A DNA stretch of 64,000 nucleotides from Stutzerimonas stutzeri (GTDB lineage: Bacteria; Pseudomonadota; Gammaproteobacteria; Pseudomonadales; Pseudomonadaceae), in the NCBI GenBank assembly GCA_002339675.1, contig DDKB01000014.1, positions 132,220-196,219 of the forward strand, given 5' to 3'. Each line of letters begins with the position of its first letter. The first letter of the stretch is position 1. A program made the translations under genes and the position numbers. A model generated the notes under the pieces. The model did no database searches. It saw only the letters and a list, made by a program, of their open reading frames with translations, and had not been told where the DNA came from. Below are positions 54,232-61,106 of the stretch, piece by piece.

Positions 54232-55101
54232 ATGACCACTCCCAACGCCCTCAGCCTGAAGAAGATTTACTCGGGCAAGGTCCGTGACCTGTACGAAATC
54301 GATCAACAGCGCATGCTGATGGTGGCCACCGATCGGCTGTCGGCCTTCGATGTGATCCTCGCCGAGCCAATCCCGGAGAAGGGCAAGATCCTCACCGCCA
54401 TCTCCAACTTCTGGTTCGACAAGCTCGCCCACCTGGTGCCCAACCATTTCACCGGCGACAAGGTCGAGGACGTGGTACGCGCCGAGGAGCTGCCGCTGGT
54501 CGAGGGGCGTGCCGTCGTCGCCAAGCGCCTGAAGCCCGTCGCGGTCGAGGCCATCGTGCGGGGCTATATCGTCGGCTCCGGCTGGAAGGAATACCAGAAG
54601 AACGGCACCGTTTGCGGTATCCGCCTGCCGGCGGGGCTGAAAGAGGCGGCCAAGCTTCCCGCGCCGATCTTCACCCCATCGACAAAGGCAGCCGTTGGCG
54701 ATCACGATGAGAACATCTCATTCGAGCAGTGCGAAGCGATCATCGGCAAGGAGCTAGCCGCCCAGGTGCGCGACACCGCGATTGCTCTCTACACCGCCGC
54801 TGTCGACTACGCGGCGACACGCGGCATCATCATCGCCGATACCAAGTTCGAGTTCGGCCTGGACGAGCAGGGCACTCTGACCCTGATGGACGAGGTGCTG
54901 ACGCCGGATTCGAGCCGCTTCTGGCCAGCTGACAGCTACCGGGAAGGCTGCAATCCGCCGAGCTTCGACAAGCAGTTCGTGCGCGATTGGCTGGAATCCA
55001 CCGGCTGGAACAAGGAGCCACCGGCGCCACCGGTGCCGGCCGAGGTCGCGCAAAAGACAGCCGACAAGTACCGTGAAGCCCTGACCCGCCTCACCAGCTG
55101 A
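54232..55101 (+). CDS. purC: SAICAR synthase, long form
   Basis: A 289-residue phosphoribosylaminoimidazole-succinocarboxamide synthase joining aspartate to CAIR. Motifs: SLKKIYSGKVRDLYEID (ATP loop), MVATDRLSAFDVILAEPIPEKGKILTAISNFWFDKL, and DTKFEFGLDEQGTLTLMDEVLTPDSSRFW. This is the long type known from betaproteobacteria and yeast ADE1; P. aeruginosa and E. coli carry a short PurC of about 237 residues. The gene thus sits at the usual purC locus but appears to be of another lineage. Confidence 0.93.
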   Translation: MTTPNALSLKKIYSGKVRDLYEIDQQRMLMVATDRLSAFDVILAEPIPEKGKILTAISNFWFDKLAHLVPNHFTGDKVEDVVRAEELPLVEGRAVVAKRLKPVAVEAIVRGYIVGSGWKEYQKNGTVCGIRLPAGLKEAAKLPAPIFTPSTKAAVGDHDENISFEQCEAIIGKELAAQVRDTAIALYTAAVDYAATRGIIIADTKFEFGLDEQGTLTLMDEVLTPDSSRFWPADSYREGCNPPSFDKQFVRDWLESTGWNKEPPAPPVPAEVAQKTADKYREALTRLTS

Positions 55102-55189
55102 AACCGACGCAGGCCCCAACGCTGCACCGCGGCGATCGTCGAAGCGGTGCAACGCCCTGAAAGTTGAGAAAAAAGCCTGCTGTTGGGGT

Positions 55190-55217
55190 TCGACAATCGC
55201 TTGCGAACTGCTATGAT
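55190..55217 (+). promoter_or_regulatory. tRNA-Ser promoter
   Basis: A -35 TCGACA (55190-55195) and a -10 TATGAT (55212-55217) at 16-base spacing lie 10 bases before the tRNA-Ser gene. Confidence 0.6.
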
Positions 55218-55227
55218 GCGCGCCGCT

Positions 55228-55317
55228 GGAGAGATGCCGGAGTGGCCGAACGGGACGGATTCGAAATCCGTTGTACCCTCGCGGGTACCTAGGGTTCAAA
55301 TCCCTATCTCTCCGCCA
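55228..55317 (+). tRNA. tRNA-Ser (anticodon CGA)
   Basis: A 90-base class II tRNA with encoded CCA. The acceptor stem GGAGAGA pairs with TCTCTCC, discriminator G then CCA. The anticodon loop ttcgaaa gives CGA at 55262-55264 (serine), and a long variable arm (ttgtaccctcgcgggtac) is typical of tRNA-Ser. It is the last core-genome feature; all sequence beyond it looks accessory. Confidence 0.97.
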
Positions 55318-55331
55318 CTATTTAACCTGAG

Positions 55332-55363
55332 AGCCCCGGATTCCGGGGCTTTCTCGTTTCTTG
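55332..55363 (+). terminator. Terminator after tRNA-Ser
   Basis: An 8-bp stem agccccgg/ccggggct (55332-55339 with 55343-55350) with a 3-base loop and a T-rich tail (tttctcgtttctt) lies 14 bases after the tRNA. Confidence 0.8.
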
Positions 55364-55685
55364 GGTCTGCCTAAGGGTCGTTGACCTACACTCTGACCTA
55401 CACCGCGGCGTTGGTTTGGCGTTGTTGGTCGTTGCCTCTGCCGCTGCCTTCTTGTTTGAGGTTTCTTAGGATCTGCGACCGGGTGCTTCTTCGCGGCTCC
55501 AGTTGAGCGTCTGTCGTGACTGCTTACCATCATGGCCACGAACGAGTCTGCCGTATGACCTGGATGGATCGATTTAATGGATACCGGGCTGGATACCTTC
55601 GCGCTGACGACGGACCGAAGGTGCGCACGCAAGCCGAGGCCGCAAGGAGACCGTCTCGCTAGGAAGACTAGTGAGTGCCACAGGA
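55364..55685. other. No recognisable gene; island junction
   Basis: This 322-bp stretch directly after the tRNA-Ser terminator has only weak frames. It includes a near-repeat gacctacac(tct)gacctacacc at 55383-55403. By position it is where the integrase end of an island would lie, but no integrase motif is readable. I see only possible remnants. Confidence 0.4.
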
Positions 55686-55898
55686 TCATTCTGAGCGGGC
55701 TGGGTTCATCGTCCACCCTTTCATCCAAGTCCGGGAGCGCAGATTCGGACGCAACGCCTCGTTCCACGTGTCGCCCCGATAGCGGCGCATCTTCACCGTC
55801 TGCCATTTCAGGCCGCGCTCTATCGCCCACTCTAATGCCTGCTTGGTCTGTCCTCCGAGTGTCACGGGCATCTCTGCCGCGCAGATCGCATTTCGCAT
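55686..55898 (-). CDS. Small phage/island-type protein (70 aa)
   Basis: The frame is open to 55997, but ATG 55898 (MRNAICAAEMPVTLGGQTKQALEWAIERGLKWQTVKMRRYRGDTW) starts the meaningful part. The core is like small proteins beside prophage and island integrases that contain a GLKWQTVKMRRYRGD helix-turn-helix-like segment. This supports an inserted element next to tRNA-Ser. DNA binding is inferred from the basic helix only. Confidence 0.5.
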   Translation of the reverse strand: MRNAICAAEMPVTLGGQTKQALEWAIERGLKWQTVKMRRYRGDTWNEALRPNLRSRTWMKGWTMNPARSE

Positions 55899-56477
55899 GT
55901 CGCTGCCTCCAAGCCGTACTTTGGTGCGGATGATGCTATGTGACCGATCAAGGATCGATAGAAACGCGAAGATAAAAACTTTGCGGTTGTGTTTCACCTA
56001 TGAAGTAGGCCCGTTTATTACGGCTTTTTGATAATCAATTTCGATGGATACCTAGCTAGGTACGGCTCGCGGCGAGGCGCTATAGCCTCCGTCGGGCTTG
56101 GCGATGTCAGAACAATTAGAAGTATCTACACACTCCAATTCGATGTTAATCGGTTTGTTAACCTGCGCTTGTTAAGCTTTGGCACTGCCCAGCGGTCCGT
56201 TACAGAGCGCAATAACTGGCCGATTCCGTGCGTACCAAGCTGCGTACCGCCCACTGCGTACTAATGATGCTACTTATCTGAGCGCTAGTTGCTGGGTGCG
56301 TCGAATGCTGGGTTCTCCAAAGCTTGATTGAAATGGATCGTAAGCAGACAGGCGCCTTTACGGTACCTTTTATGGTCCTACGAGATGCGAACGGCCGCGT
56401 TAAGTCGAAACAGCCGCTCACTGATGGGTGGGCCGAAAGGGGCGGTCATGACGGGCTGCGACCGGCCCAAAAGCTGA
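55899..56477. other. Low-coding accessory stretch
   Basis: Nothing convincing is encoded in these 579 bases. Several short frames have no ribosome site and unnatural composition. The part at 56430-56480 contains ggccgaaaggggcggtcatgac, a degenerate relative of the inverted repeat arms near 59385 and of sequence at the window end. It abuts the attC-like site C. Confidence 0.4.
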
Positions 56478-56534
56478 CATTAACGCTGGGAATCAGCTGC
56501 GGCGATACGCAGTCCGCTGCATTGACTTGTTAGG
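56478..56534 (-). repeat. attC-like site C (57 bp)
   Basis: Read on the minus strand it begins GCCTAAC-AAGTC (R'' plus spacer, perfect RYYYAAC) and ends with GTTAATG (degenerate R'), with an imperfect central hairpin ctgcg/cgcag. Size and layout fit an integron attC site, though R' departs from GTTRRRY. It would end the cassette carrying the gene at 56714-57088. Confidence 0.5.
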
Positions 56535-56629
56535 CTGTTCTCCGTTTTAATCGCCGATGCTATTAATTTCTGTGAAAGTATTGCAGGATAATTGGTCTGT
56601 ATTCTTTCCATATCTGGAGCCGTGGGAGG

Positions 56630-56652
56630 GCGGGCTTTAGCCCGCCCTAGTG
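56630..56652. repeat. GC-rich hairpin, repeated core
   Basis: The palindromic core gggcgggcttta/gcccgccc is nearly identical to that in attC-like site A at 57908-57930. Unlike A and B it lacks flanking R and L boxes; instead aggcgaggagcttagccgagcg follows. It lies between gene 56714 and site C, within the same putative cassette. Confidence 0.55.
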
Positions 56653-56713
56653 CGCGCCATGTAGGCGAGGAGCTTAGCCGAGCGCAGCGATTGATAGCTA
56701 ATCGAGTAGTGAT

Positions 56714-57088
56714 TTACAGGCAGAAGACCTTTTCCACCCATGCATTATGTGCGAATGGGCCGTGTATTGATTTAAAGCACCCACGACTTTCTTCGATGTT
56801 TCTATTTAAGTCTGTCGCCACCCAGTCGACCGTGCAGATGATTTTATTGGCTTCTAGAATCACGCCCTTGATAATTCCGAGGTGAAATATTTTAATTCCA
56901 GTCTGGCCGCCACCCTTCATGCGCTTAATGGCGATTCTGTCGCCAACCTTAATTTCTAAAGCTTTTTTGTACTGTGCGGGCTGGTCGTCTTCTTCCCAGC
57001 CGAGCATCCATATTCCTTGCTCAATAAATTTCCTGTCTTGGTGTTCCACTCCGCCCCAAGATGCACCAACAACCCAGTAATTTGGCAT
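56714..57088 (-). CDS. Small EVE/PUA-like domain protein (124 aa)
   Basis: ATG 57088 has a strong GGAG site 8 bases before it. The start MPNYWVVGASWGGVEHQDRK, then GIWMLGWEED and KVGDRIAIKRMKGGGQTGIKIFHLGIIKGV, resembles the PUA/EVE-like N-terminal domains found in McrB-type and standalone proteins thought to sense modified bases or nucleic acid. The family call is tentative. It is A/T-rich relative to the core genome and lies between attC-like sites B and C, so it reads as a single-gene cassette with an upstream region of about 90 bp. Confidence 0.6.
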   Translation of the reverse strand: MPNYWVVGASWGGVEHQDRKFIEQGIWMLGWEEDDQPAQYKKALEIKVGDRIAIKRMKGGGQTGIKIFHLGIIKGVILEANKIICTVDWVATDLNRNIEESRGCFKSIHGPFAHNAWVEKVFCL

Positions 57089-57172
57089 ATGTATTTCTCC
57101 TTTTGTGTGATTTGATTTTCCTAACACTGAAACTAAGGCTTCCAAGCTTGCGCGCGCCAAAGACGAAATGCC

Positions 57173-57243
57173 GCCTAACGCTTGGTTAAGGGGCCAGCTT
57201 TAGTCGGTCCCGAATGAGCGAAGCGAACGAGTTGAACCAGTGT
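57173..57243 (-). repeat. attC-like site B (71 bp)
   Basis: On the minus strand the site ends in a perfect R' box GTTAGGC (57173-57179, seen as gcctaac), preceded by L' ttaaccaa. L'' tggttcaa near 57230-57238 is its complement. The center is a GC-rich hairpin (ggaccgactaaagctggcc). R'' (about atgacac) is degenerate and overlaps the stop codon of the SLATT gene. This is the classical arrangement of an attC at the 3' end of a cassette gene. Confidence 0.65.
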
Positions 57244-57869
57244 CATGAGATTGTTATCGTTTCACCAAACCAGACCCAGCAGATCACCCACCCTAGAATT
57301 CCTATTACAAAGAAATACGACATAAAATCTAGGATGTAAGCCCAGCAGATGTGGAGCTTTGCTGTAAACCAATCAATTCCTTTGACTGTGTAATTTTCCG
57401 GCATTTCTAATTTTGCGCGGGTATAGTCAGCTCGGAAATCGTTGTTTGAGTGAGTTTCAAATAATTTTAAAATTCCGTGATAGTCCACCAAGAAGGTATC
57501 ATAAGTCTCTTGATTGTGTTCCTTGCCTAGATGCGGGTGGATCTTTTGCTTTAGCTCACCCAGCTTTGACGCGCATGAGTACATCTTTTCAGAGAGACTG
57601 GAGTAATCATTTTTGTCAATTACTAGTGAGTAGACAAGCACTGCAATTGCTGAAAATACTTGAATTAGCCCAACCAGTTTGCTTTGGATGTTATTGCCTA
57701 GCTCATAAGCCTGCATAAGCGAAAGCAGGATTAGTCCGAGTGATATTAGGACGACAGTGTATGTAGCTAATTTGCTGTGTAACTTTAGCCTTCTGGATGC
57801 ATGAAATCTAGTTTTTGAGGTTGCATCTACTTTTTTGTATAGGTTATTGAAGCTTTCTTCCTTCTTCAA
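57243..57869 (-). CDS. SLATT-domain membrane effector protein
   Basis: A 208-residue protein with two adjacent N-terminal membrane helices (about 35-55 TYTVVLISLGLILLSLMQAY and 66-84 GLIQVFSAIAVLVYSLVI) after a basic RFHASRRLKLHSKL motif, a cytoplasmic helical region with HPHLGKEHNQETYDTFLVDYHGIL, and a C-terminal membrane segment (about 177-201). The layout matches SLATT (SMODS/SLOG-associating two-transmembrane) proteins, predicted pore-forming effectors in nucleotide-signalling or reverse-transcriptase-linked conflict systems; I recall subfamily 5 as closest. No sensor gene, SMODS nucleotidyltransferase or reverse transcriptase is adjacent. Very A/T-rich; flanked by attC-like sites A and B. 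Confidence 0.7.
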   Translation of the reverse strand: MKKEESFNNLYKKVDATSKTRFHASRRLKLHSKLATYTVVLISLGLILLSLMQAYELGNNIQSKLVGLIQVFSAIAVLVYSLVIDKNDYSSLSEKMYSCASKLGELKQKIHPHLGKEHNQETYDTFLVDYHGILKLFETHSNNDFRADYTRAKLEMPENYTVKGIDWFTAKLHICWAYILDFMSYFFVIGILGWVICWVWFGETITIS

Positions 57870-57890
57870 ACCATACTCCTTTCCTGGTTC

Positions 57891-57962
57891 ACATAACGTT
57901 TGCTTAAGGGGCGGGCTTTAGCCCGCCCCAGCGAAGCGAACGGTTTTAATCACTAGTTAAGT
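57891..57962 (-). repeat. attC-like site A (72 bp)
   Basis: On the minus strand: R'' ACTTAAC (57956-57962), 5-base spacer, L'' attaa, a perfect palindromic core (gggcgggctaaagcccgccc), L' ttaag, 5-base spacer and R' GTTATGT (57891-57897). R'' matches the complement of R' at 6 of 7 positions and the 5-base spacers do not pair, exactly the attC pattern. It starts 5 bases after the stop of the gene ending at 57967. Confidence 0.7.
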
Positions 57963-57966
57963 TTCG

Positions 57967-58206
57967 CTACTCGTGCAGTTCTGACTCTGCTCGATTCTTT
58001 GCAACCGGTCGCGACCGGAAAAAACCGGCCATAAGTAGCCATTGAGCCATTACAAGATCAGCGGCCATTCCATCGGAGTGAGCCCAGCGTCGATCTTCGA
58101 AGCTGTATACGAATTTCGAAAAGGCCTCCCCGGCGGCTGGCGGCACCGCTAAAAACAGGTGACCGCTGTTCAAGCGGTAGACAACCTCAGGTTGCCCGGG
58201 CCGCAT
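57967..58206 (-). CDS. Hypothetical protein (79 aa), last gene of operon
   Basis: ATG 58206 lies one base after the stop of the preceding gene (TAGAATG), so translation must be coupled. The product MRPGQPEVVYRLNSGHLFLAVPP, then FVYSFEDRRWAHSDGMAADLVMAQWLLMAGFF, has hydrophobic and aromatic patches but no recognised domain. The open frame further upstream is antisense-like. It ends 5 bases before attC-like site A. Confidence 0.55.
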   Translation of the reverse strand: MRPGQPEVVYRLNSGHLFLAVPPAAGEAFSKFVYSFEDRRWAHSDGMAADLVMAQWLLMAGFFRSRPVAKNRAESELHE

Positions 58207-58207
58207 T

Positions 58208-58930
58208 CTAATCGAGAATCGTGGCCGTCCGTTCGTGCTCGTAAACAGATATCTGCTCCGCCATGCGCTTATCGATGTCCACAATCGCCCCGTTAATAAT
58301 ATCTTGGAGTCCTTCAAACAGATCCTGGCCATAATCACGGCGCCTCATGTGCGGTGCTCTCCGCATGGCTGTATAGAGGCGACGCAGGTACTCGCGGTTA
58401 GCCTCAAGTTCAAATGTAAGGAGCAACCGAAGACGACGGAGCTGCGCTAACGTTAGCGGACCGAGCTCCGCTTCCCACATGCTTCGATATAATGGTCGTA
58501 TGACGCCACCAGAAGGCCCGGAATGTGATTTTTCTAAAACCCCCGAGAGGTGCGGAGCAAGGCTTCTAATATTAGCCTGGCGCTCCTTTCGGGATTTGCC
58601 GAACCCCTGAGCTTGCCGTTCAGGTTTCGCCTCAAAGCCGCTGCCATCGGTAGCCCTCGAAAACGATCTCCCTGAATTTTCTTTTGCCCACATCAGGGCC
58701 TGGGTAAATGTTCTGAAACGAGGGCGCGCTTCCGGTTCATCTTCATACTCGTTTTGTCCGACGTCTCCCGGTTTAGATATGTGAGACGAAGCCGTGCGGC
58801 TAGAGGTGAATGTGGCGTTGGGATCTCCGGTACGTGCCATATACTGCACACCTGCGGCCAGCTCGTCCTTCGTAAAGGCCGCATCTGGCAACCCAGCATC
58901 ATCATCACCATCCCAGTTGTCTGAGCTCAT
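58208..58930 (-). CDS. Hypothetical protein (240 aa)
   Basis: ATG 58930 (MSSDNWDGDDDAGLPDAAFTKDELAAG) has a GAGAGG site and lies 11 bases after the upstream gene. The N-terminal 120 residues are acidic and probably disordered, with RFRTFTQALMWAKENSGRSF. The C-terminal part is helical (LGPLTLAQLRRLRLLLTFELEANREYLRRLYTAMRRAP, then DLFEGLQDIINGAIVDIDKRMAEQI), suggesting an oligomerising or partner-binding bundle. No family is recognised. Middle gene of a three-gene operon. Confidence 0.6.
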   Translation of the reverse strand: MSSDNWDGDDDAGLPDAAFTKDELAAGVQYMARTGDPNATFTSSRTASSHISKPGDVGQNEYEDEPEARPRFRTFTQALMWAKENSGRSFSRATDGSGFEAKPERQAQGFGKSRKERQANIRSLAPHLSGVLEKSHSGPSGGVIRPLYRSMWEAELGPLTLAQLRRLRLLLTFELEANREYLRRLYTAMRRAPHMRRRDYGQDLFEGLQDIINGAIVDIDKRMAEQISVYEHERTATILD

Positions 58931-58941
58931 TCGACTGCCTC

Positions 58942-59172
58942 TCAGATAGTTGCAGAGCCCGAGGTACAACTTCGCACGGCATGCAGAACTTGCTCGGGAG
59001 AAGCGTCAGGAGCAATCAAGAGCAGTGTTGCTGCGCATAGGAACGCCCCTTTGCTGTAGATGTGTGGATTTTTGACGTAATCGTTCTCCAGAGCAATCTC
59101 AATATTTCCAGAGAATTCATAGTTCCAAGAGAGATACGCGTACTCAATCTGCAACTCAGTTCTTGTTTTCAT
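58942..59172 (-). CDS. Hypothetical protein (76 aa), first gene of operon
   Basis: ATG 59172 (MKTRTELQIEYAYLSWNYEFSGNIEIALENDYVKNPHIYSKGAFLCAATLLLIAPDASPEQVLHAVR) has only a weak ribosome site. It has an aromatic N-terminal half and a hydrophobic helix near the middle. Together with the next two genes it makes a tight operon; no domain recognised. Confidence 0.5.
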   Translation of the reverse strand: MKTRTELQIEYAYLSWNYEFSGNIEIALENDYVKNPHIYSKGAFLCAATLLLIAPDASPEQVLHAVRSCTSGSATI

Positions 59173-60044
59173 GCGTTTTAAGTCTCATATCTGTGCCCAA
59201 GCCCACAAGCGATACTGTAGTGGCGCAAATACCCATGGCTTTCAAAATATTCATGTTGCTTCATTTAAACAGCCCAAAGAAAACATGAAGGTATCAAATT
59301 GCCATCTAAGAGGTCGAAGCTTCTTTGGCTGCATCGACATGAGACGTGATGATGGCTGCTGTGGCTGTTCTGCATGCTGACCGGCCGCTTCTGGCCGATT
59401 CTGTTGAAAAAGTCCCGTCGCGATTTTTGCTAACGAAGGAGCGTGGTCGACGTTGAAATCTGGTTCGCTCAGAAGGCGGAACTGTCTTGGCTTTTACGTG
59501 GCAACGCCAAAATTGAGCGTTTTTTGACCTGCCGAAAGGCAGCTCTCCCCGAGGCCGACTTTTTCAACAGAATCGGCCAGAAGCGGTCATTGAGTGTGTA
59601 CGAAACCAGCCGCGATTCAGAACCCGGATGTTTCTAGTCGCGCATCTGAGCAAAGCGGCTTTACATACGTACCAGTTCCTTCGATCACGGGGGTGGCCGA
59701 TCAGCCCAGCATTGAGGCTACGGGAGTGGTAGTCCGTCGGACGCAATATTTATTGGAGAGCCATCAGCTGTCCTCTGGCGAGACTTCACTCGGGATGGCT
59801 AAGCCGAGACGTTGAACCATTGCCCAGTAGATCTAACAGTGCAGGATCCCCCAGCCGTATCTGTTGTCGAGAAACTCCACCGGGTCGGGCGGATGACCTT
59901 TGGGCGGTTTCTGATTGCGGTTTCGCTCTCACAAACGGCTCACTAGGCCACGCCAGAACCGGTAGAGGGGCGACCATCCAATCGTTTATGACCAAGCCCC
60001 ACCGCACTAGGCTTGAAGAATCAACGCTCTAACGTTGGCTCAAT
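59173..60044. other. 872-bp non-coding accessory stretch
   Basis: Apart from the MITE-like element at 59379-59588, frames are short and unconvincing. A GTTAGAT-type R' lookalike (atctaac, 59831-59837) has no matching R'' or hairpin. The sequence between the element and the MBL gene includes a possible protein tail near 59870-59900 on the minus strand that I cannot place. No gene is called. Confidence 0.45.
59379..59588. mobile_element. MITE-like element with 30-bp inverted repeats
   Basis: Arms 59385-59414 and 59557-59586 (ccgcttctggccgattctgt plus tgaaaaagtc in opposite orientation) are perfect inverted repeats 142 bases apart; both extend outward to gacc, the left arm with three extra bases. 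The center has no reading frame for a transposase. Length (about 210 bp) and terminal repeats fit a miniature inverted-repeat element, possibly mobilised by an IS5-type transposase. No clear target duplication was identified. Confidence 0.65.
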
Positions 60045-61091
60045 TTAAAGCAGAACATCCACAAATTGGTCGCCGTGCTCGGGATAACGAGCCTTATAGA
60101 AAGGCCAGCCTAGAGGGCGATGCTTCCATTTTCCTGACCAGCCAGAGTTGTAGTTAAATATGATTTCTGGGTTCCGGCCATCTGCAACCAGACGTTCTAT
60201 CAACTCATGGTCGGGATGGCTGTGCGTTTTGCCGCTGGTGCTGATCAGAAAGCGTTTGCACCCCATCAGAGTCAACAGGGACATGTGAGTGTTTCCCTTA
60301 CTGCCGTGATGAGACACTTTAAGAAGGTCGATGGTACCTACGCCCAGGCCATTCAGCTCAAGCCCTGCCTGCACCACCTCTGCAAATGCGTCCCCGGCGA
60401 GCAACGCACGCTTGTTCTCAAAGGTTAGAAGCAAGGCGATGCTGCTTTGGTTTGGTATGGAGCGATCCGGCGTATACGAGTGGACGCGTGTAGCAGAAAA
60501 CTCCTTCGGCGGCCATGCGTTGGCGCGACCGAGTGCATCTCCTGGTACCTGGTGCGGCTCGGTGGGCGGTACTGCCGGGTTTTGCCAAACCCTAGCCAAT
60601 GCAGAAAGCCCGCGCTGATCAGGCGACAGCACTCGGATTTCGAGCCCGTCCGGCAGAAAGATTGGCTTCCGATTCTGCGAGACGGCTCGACCCGTGTTAT
60701 CGCTCCCGCTTATTTGAAAGTACTTATTCCAGGGCAACCCGAGCTTGCAGATAAGGGCGGACAAGGCGTCAGCCTCCTTCACACCCAAGGCGTCGGCGGC
60801 GCCCAGATGATGGTAACCGTTGAACCAAACGTCTTCGATTTCCAGCCACGGTGGTAGCGATTCGAGCAGTTCAATTACGCCCCGAATATGGTCAAGGTCA
60901 TAATGAGTGACCACCAATGCCTCGAGCTTCAGCACATCGTCCACCCGTGCGTGTTTAAGCACGGGCAACAGCGTGGTAATTGATTGGGATGGCCCGCCAT
61001 CGACGAGCAGGTGGCGCGGACGCTCAGTCGTGCCATAGCTCACTAACAGCGCGTCGCCCTCTTGAACTTGAACTGCCCGTATTCGAAACAT
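60045..61091 (-). CDS. ComEC-type MBL-fold hydrolase paired with CHAT protein
   Basis: A 348-residue metallo-beta-lactamase-fold protein of the ComEC/Rec2-like branch. Metal motifs: LLVDGGPS, VVTHYDLDHIRGV (H63, D65, D67, H68), LLAGDA (D234) and KVSHHGSKGN (260-267). No membrane helices or signal peptide are seen, so it is a cytoplasmic hydrolase, probably acting on a phosphodiester or nucleotide. ATG 61091 lies 15 bases after the CHAT gene stop, which makes a two-gene operon. Role in a conflict system is inferred from the partner. Confidence 0.82.
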   Translation of the reverse strand: MFRIRAVQVQEGDALLVSYGTTERPRHLLVDGGPSQSITTLLPVLKHARVDDVLKLEALVVTHYDLDHIRGVIELLESLPPWLEIEDVWFNGYHHLGAADALGVKEADALSALICKLGLPWNKYFQISGSDNTGRAVSQNRKPIFLPDGLEIRVLSPDQRGLSALARVWQNPAVPPTEPHQVPGDALGRANAWPPKEFSATRVHSYTPDRSIPNQSSIALLLTFENKRALLAGDAFAEVVQAGLELNGLGVGTIDLLKVSHHGSKGNTHMSLLTLMGCKRFLISTSGKTHSHPDHELIERLVADGRNPEIIFNYNSGWSGKWKHRPLGWPFYKARYPEHGDQFVDVLL

Positions 61092-61106
61092 GCCAGCCTC
61101 TCTTGA

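Noticed and set aside
56324..56533. 69-residue plus-strand frame
   Set aside because: No ribosome site, opposite direction to all neighbours, and its second half runs through the attC-like site C.
55364..57240. Integrase or reverse transcriptase partner for the island or the SLATT gene
   Set aside because: All frames were considered; none shows tyrosine-recombinase RHRY residues or a YxDD motif. No such gene is present in this window.
59831..59837. GTTAGAT on the minus strand, resembling an integron R' box
   Set aside because: No complementary R'' or central hairpin within 150 bases upstream on that strand.
60023..60036. attC-like boxes (ctctaac directly followed by gttggc) after the MBL gene
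   Set aside because: The two half-boxes abut with no hairpin, spacers or L boxes between them, so no complete attC can be supported.
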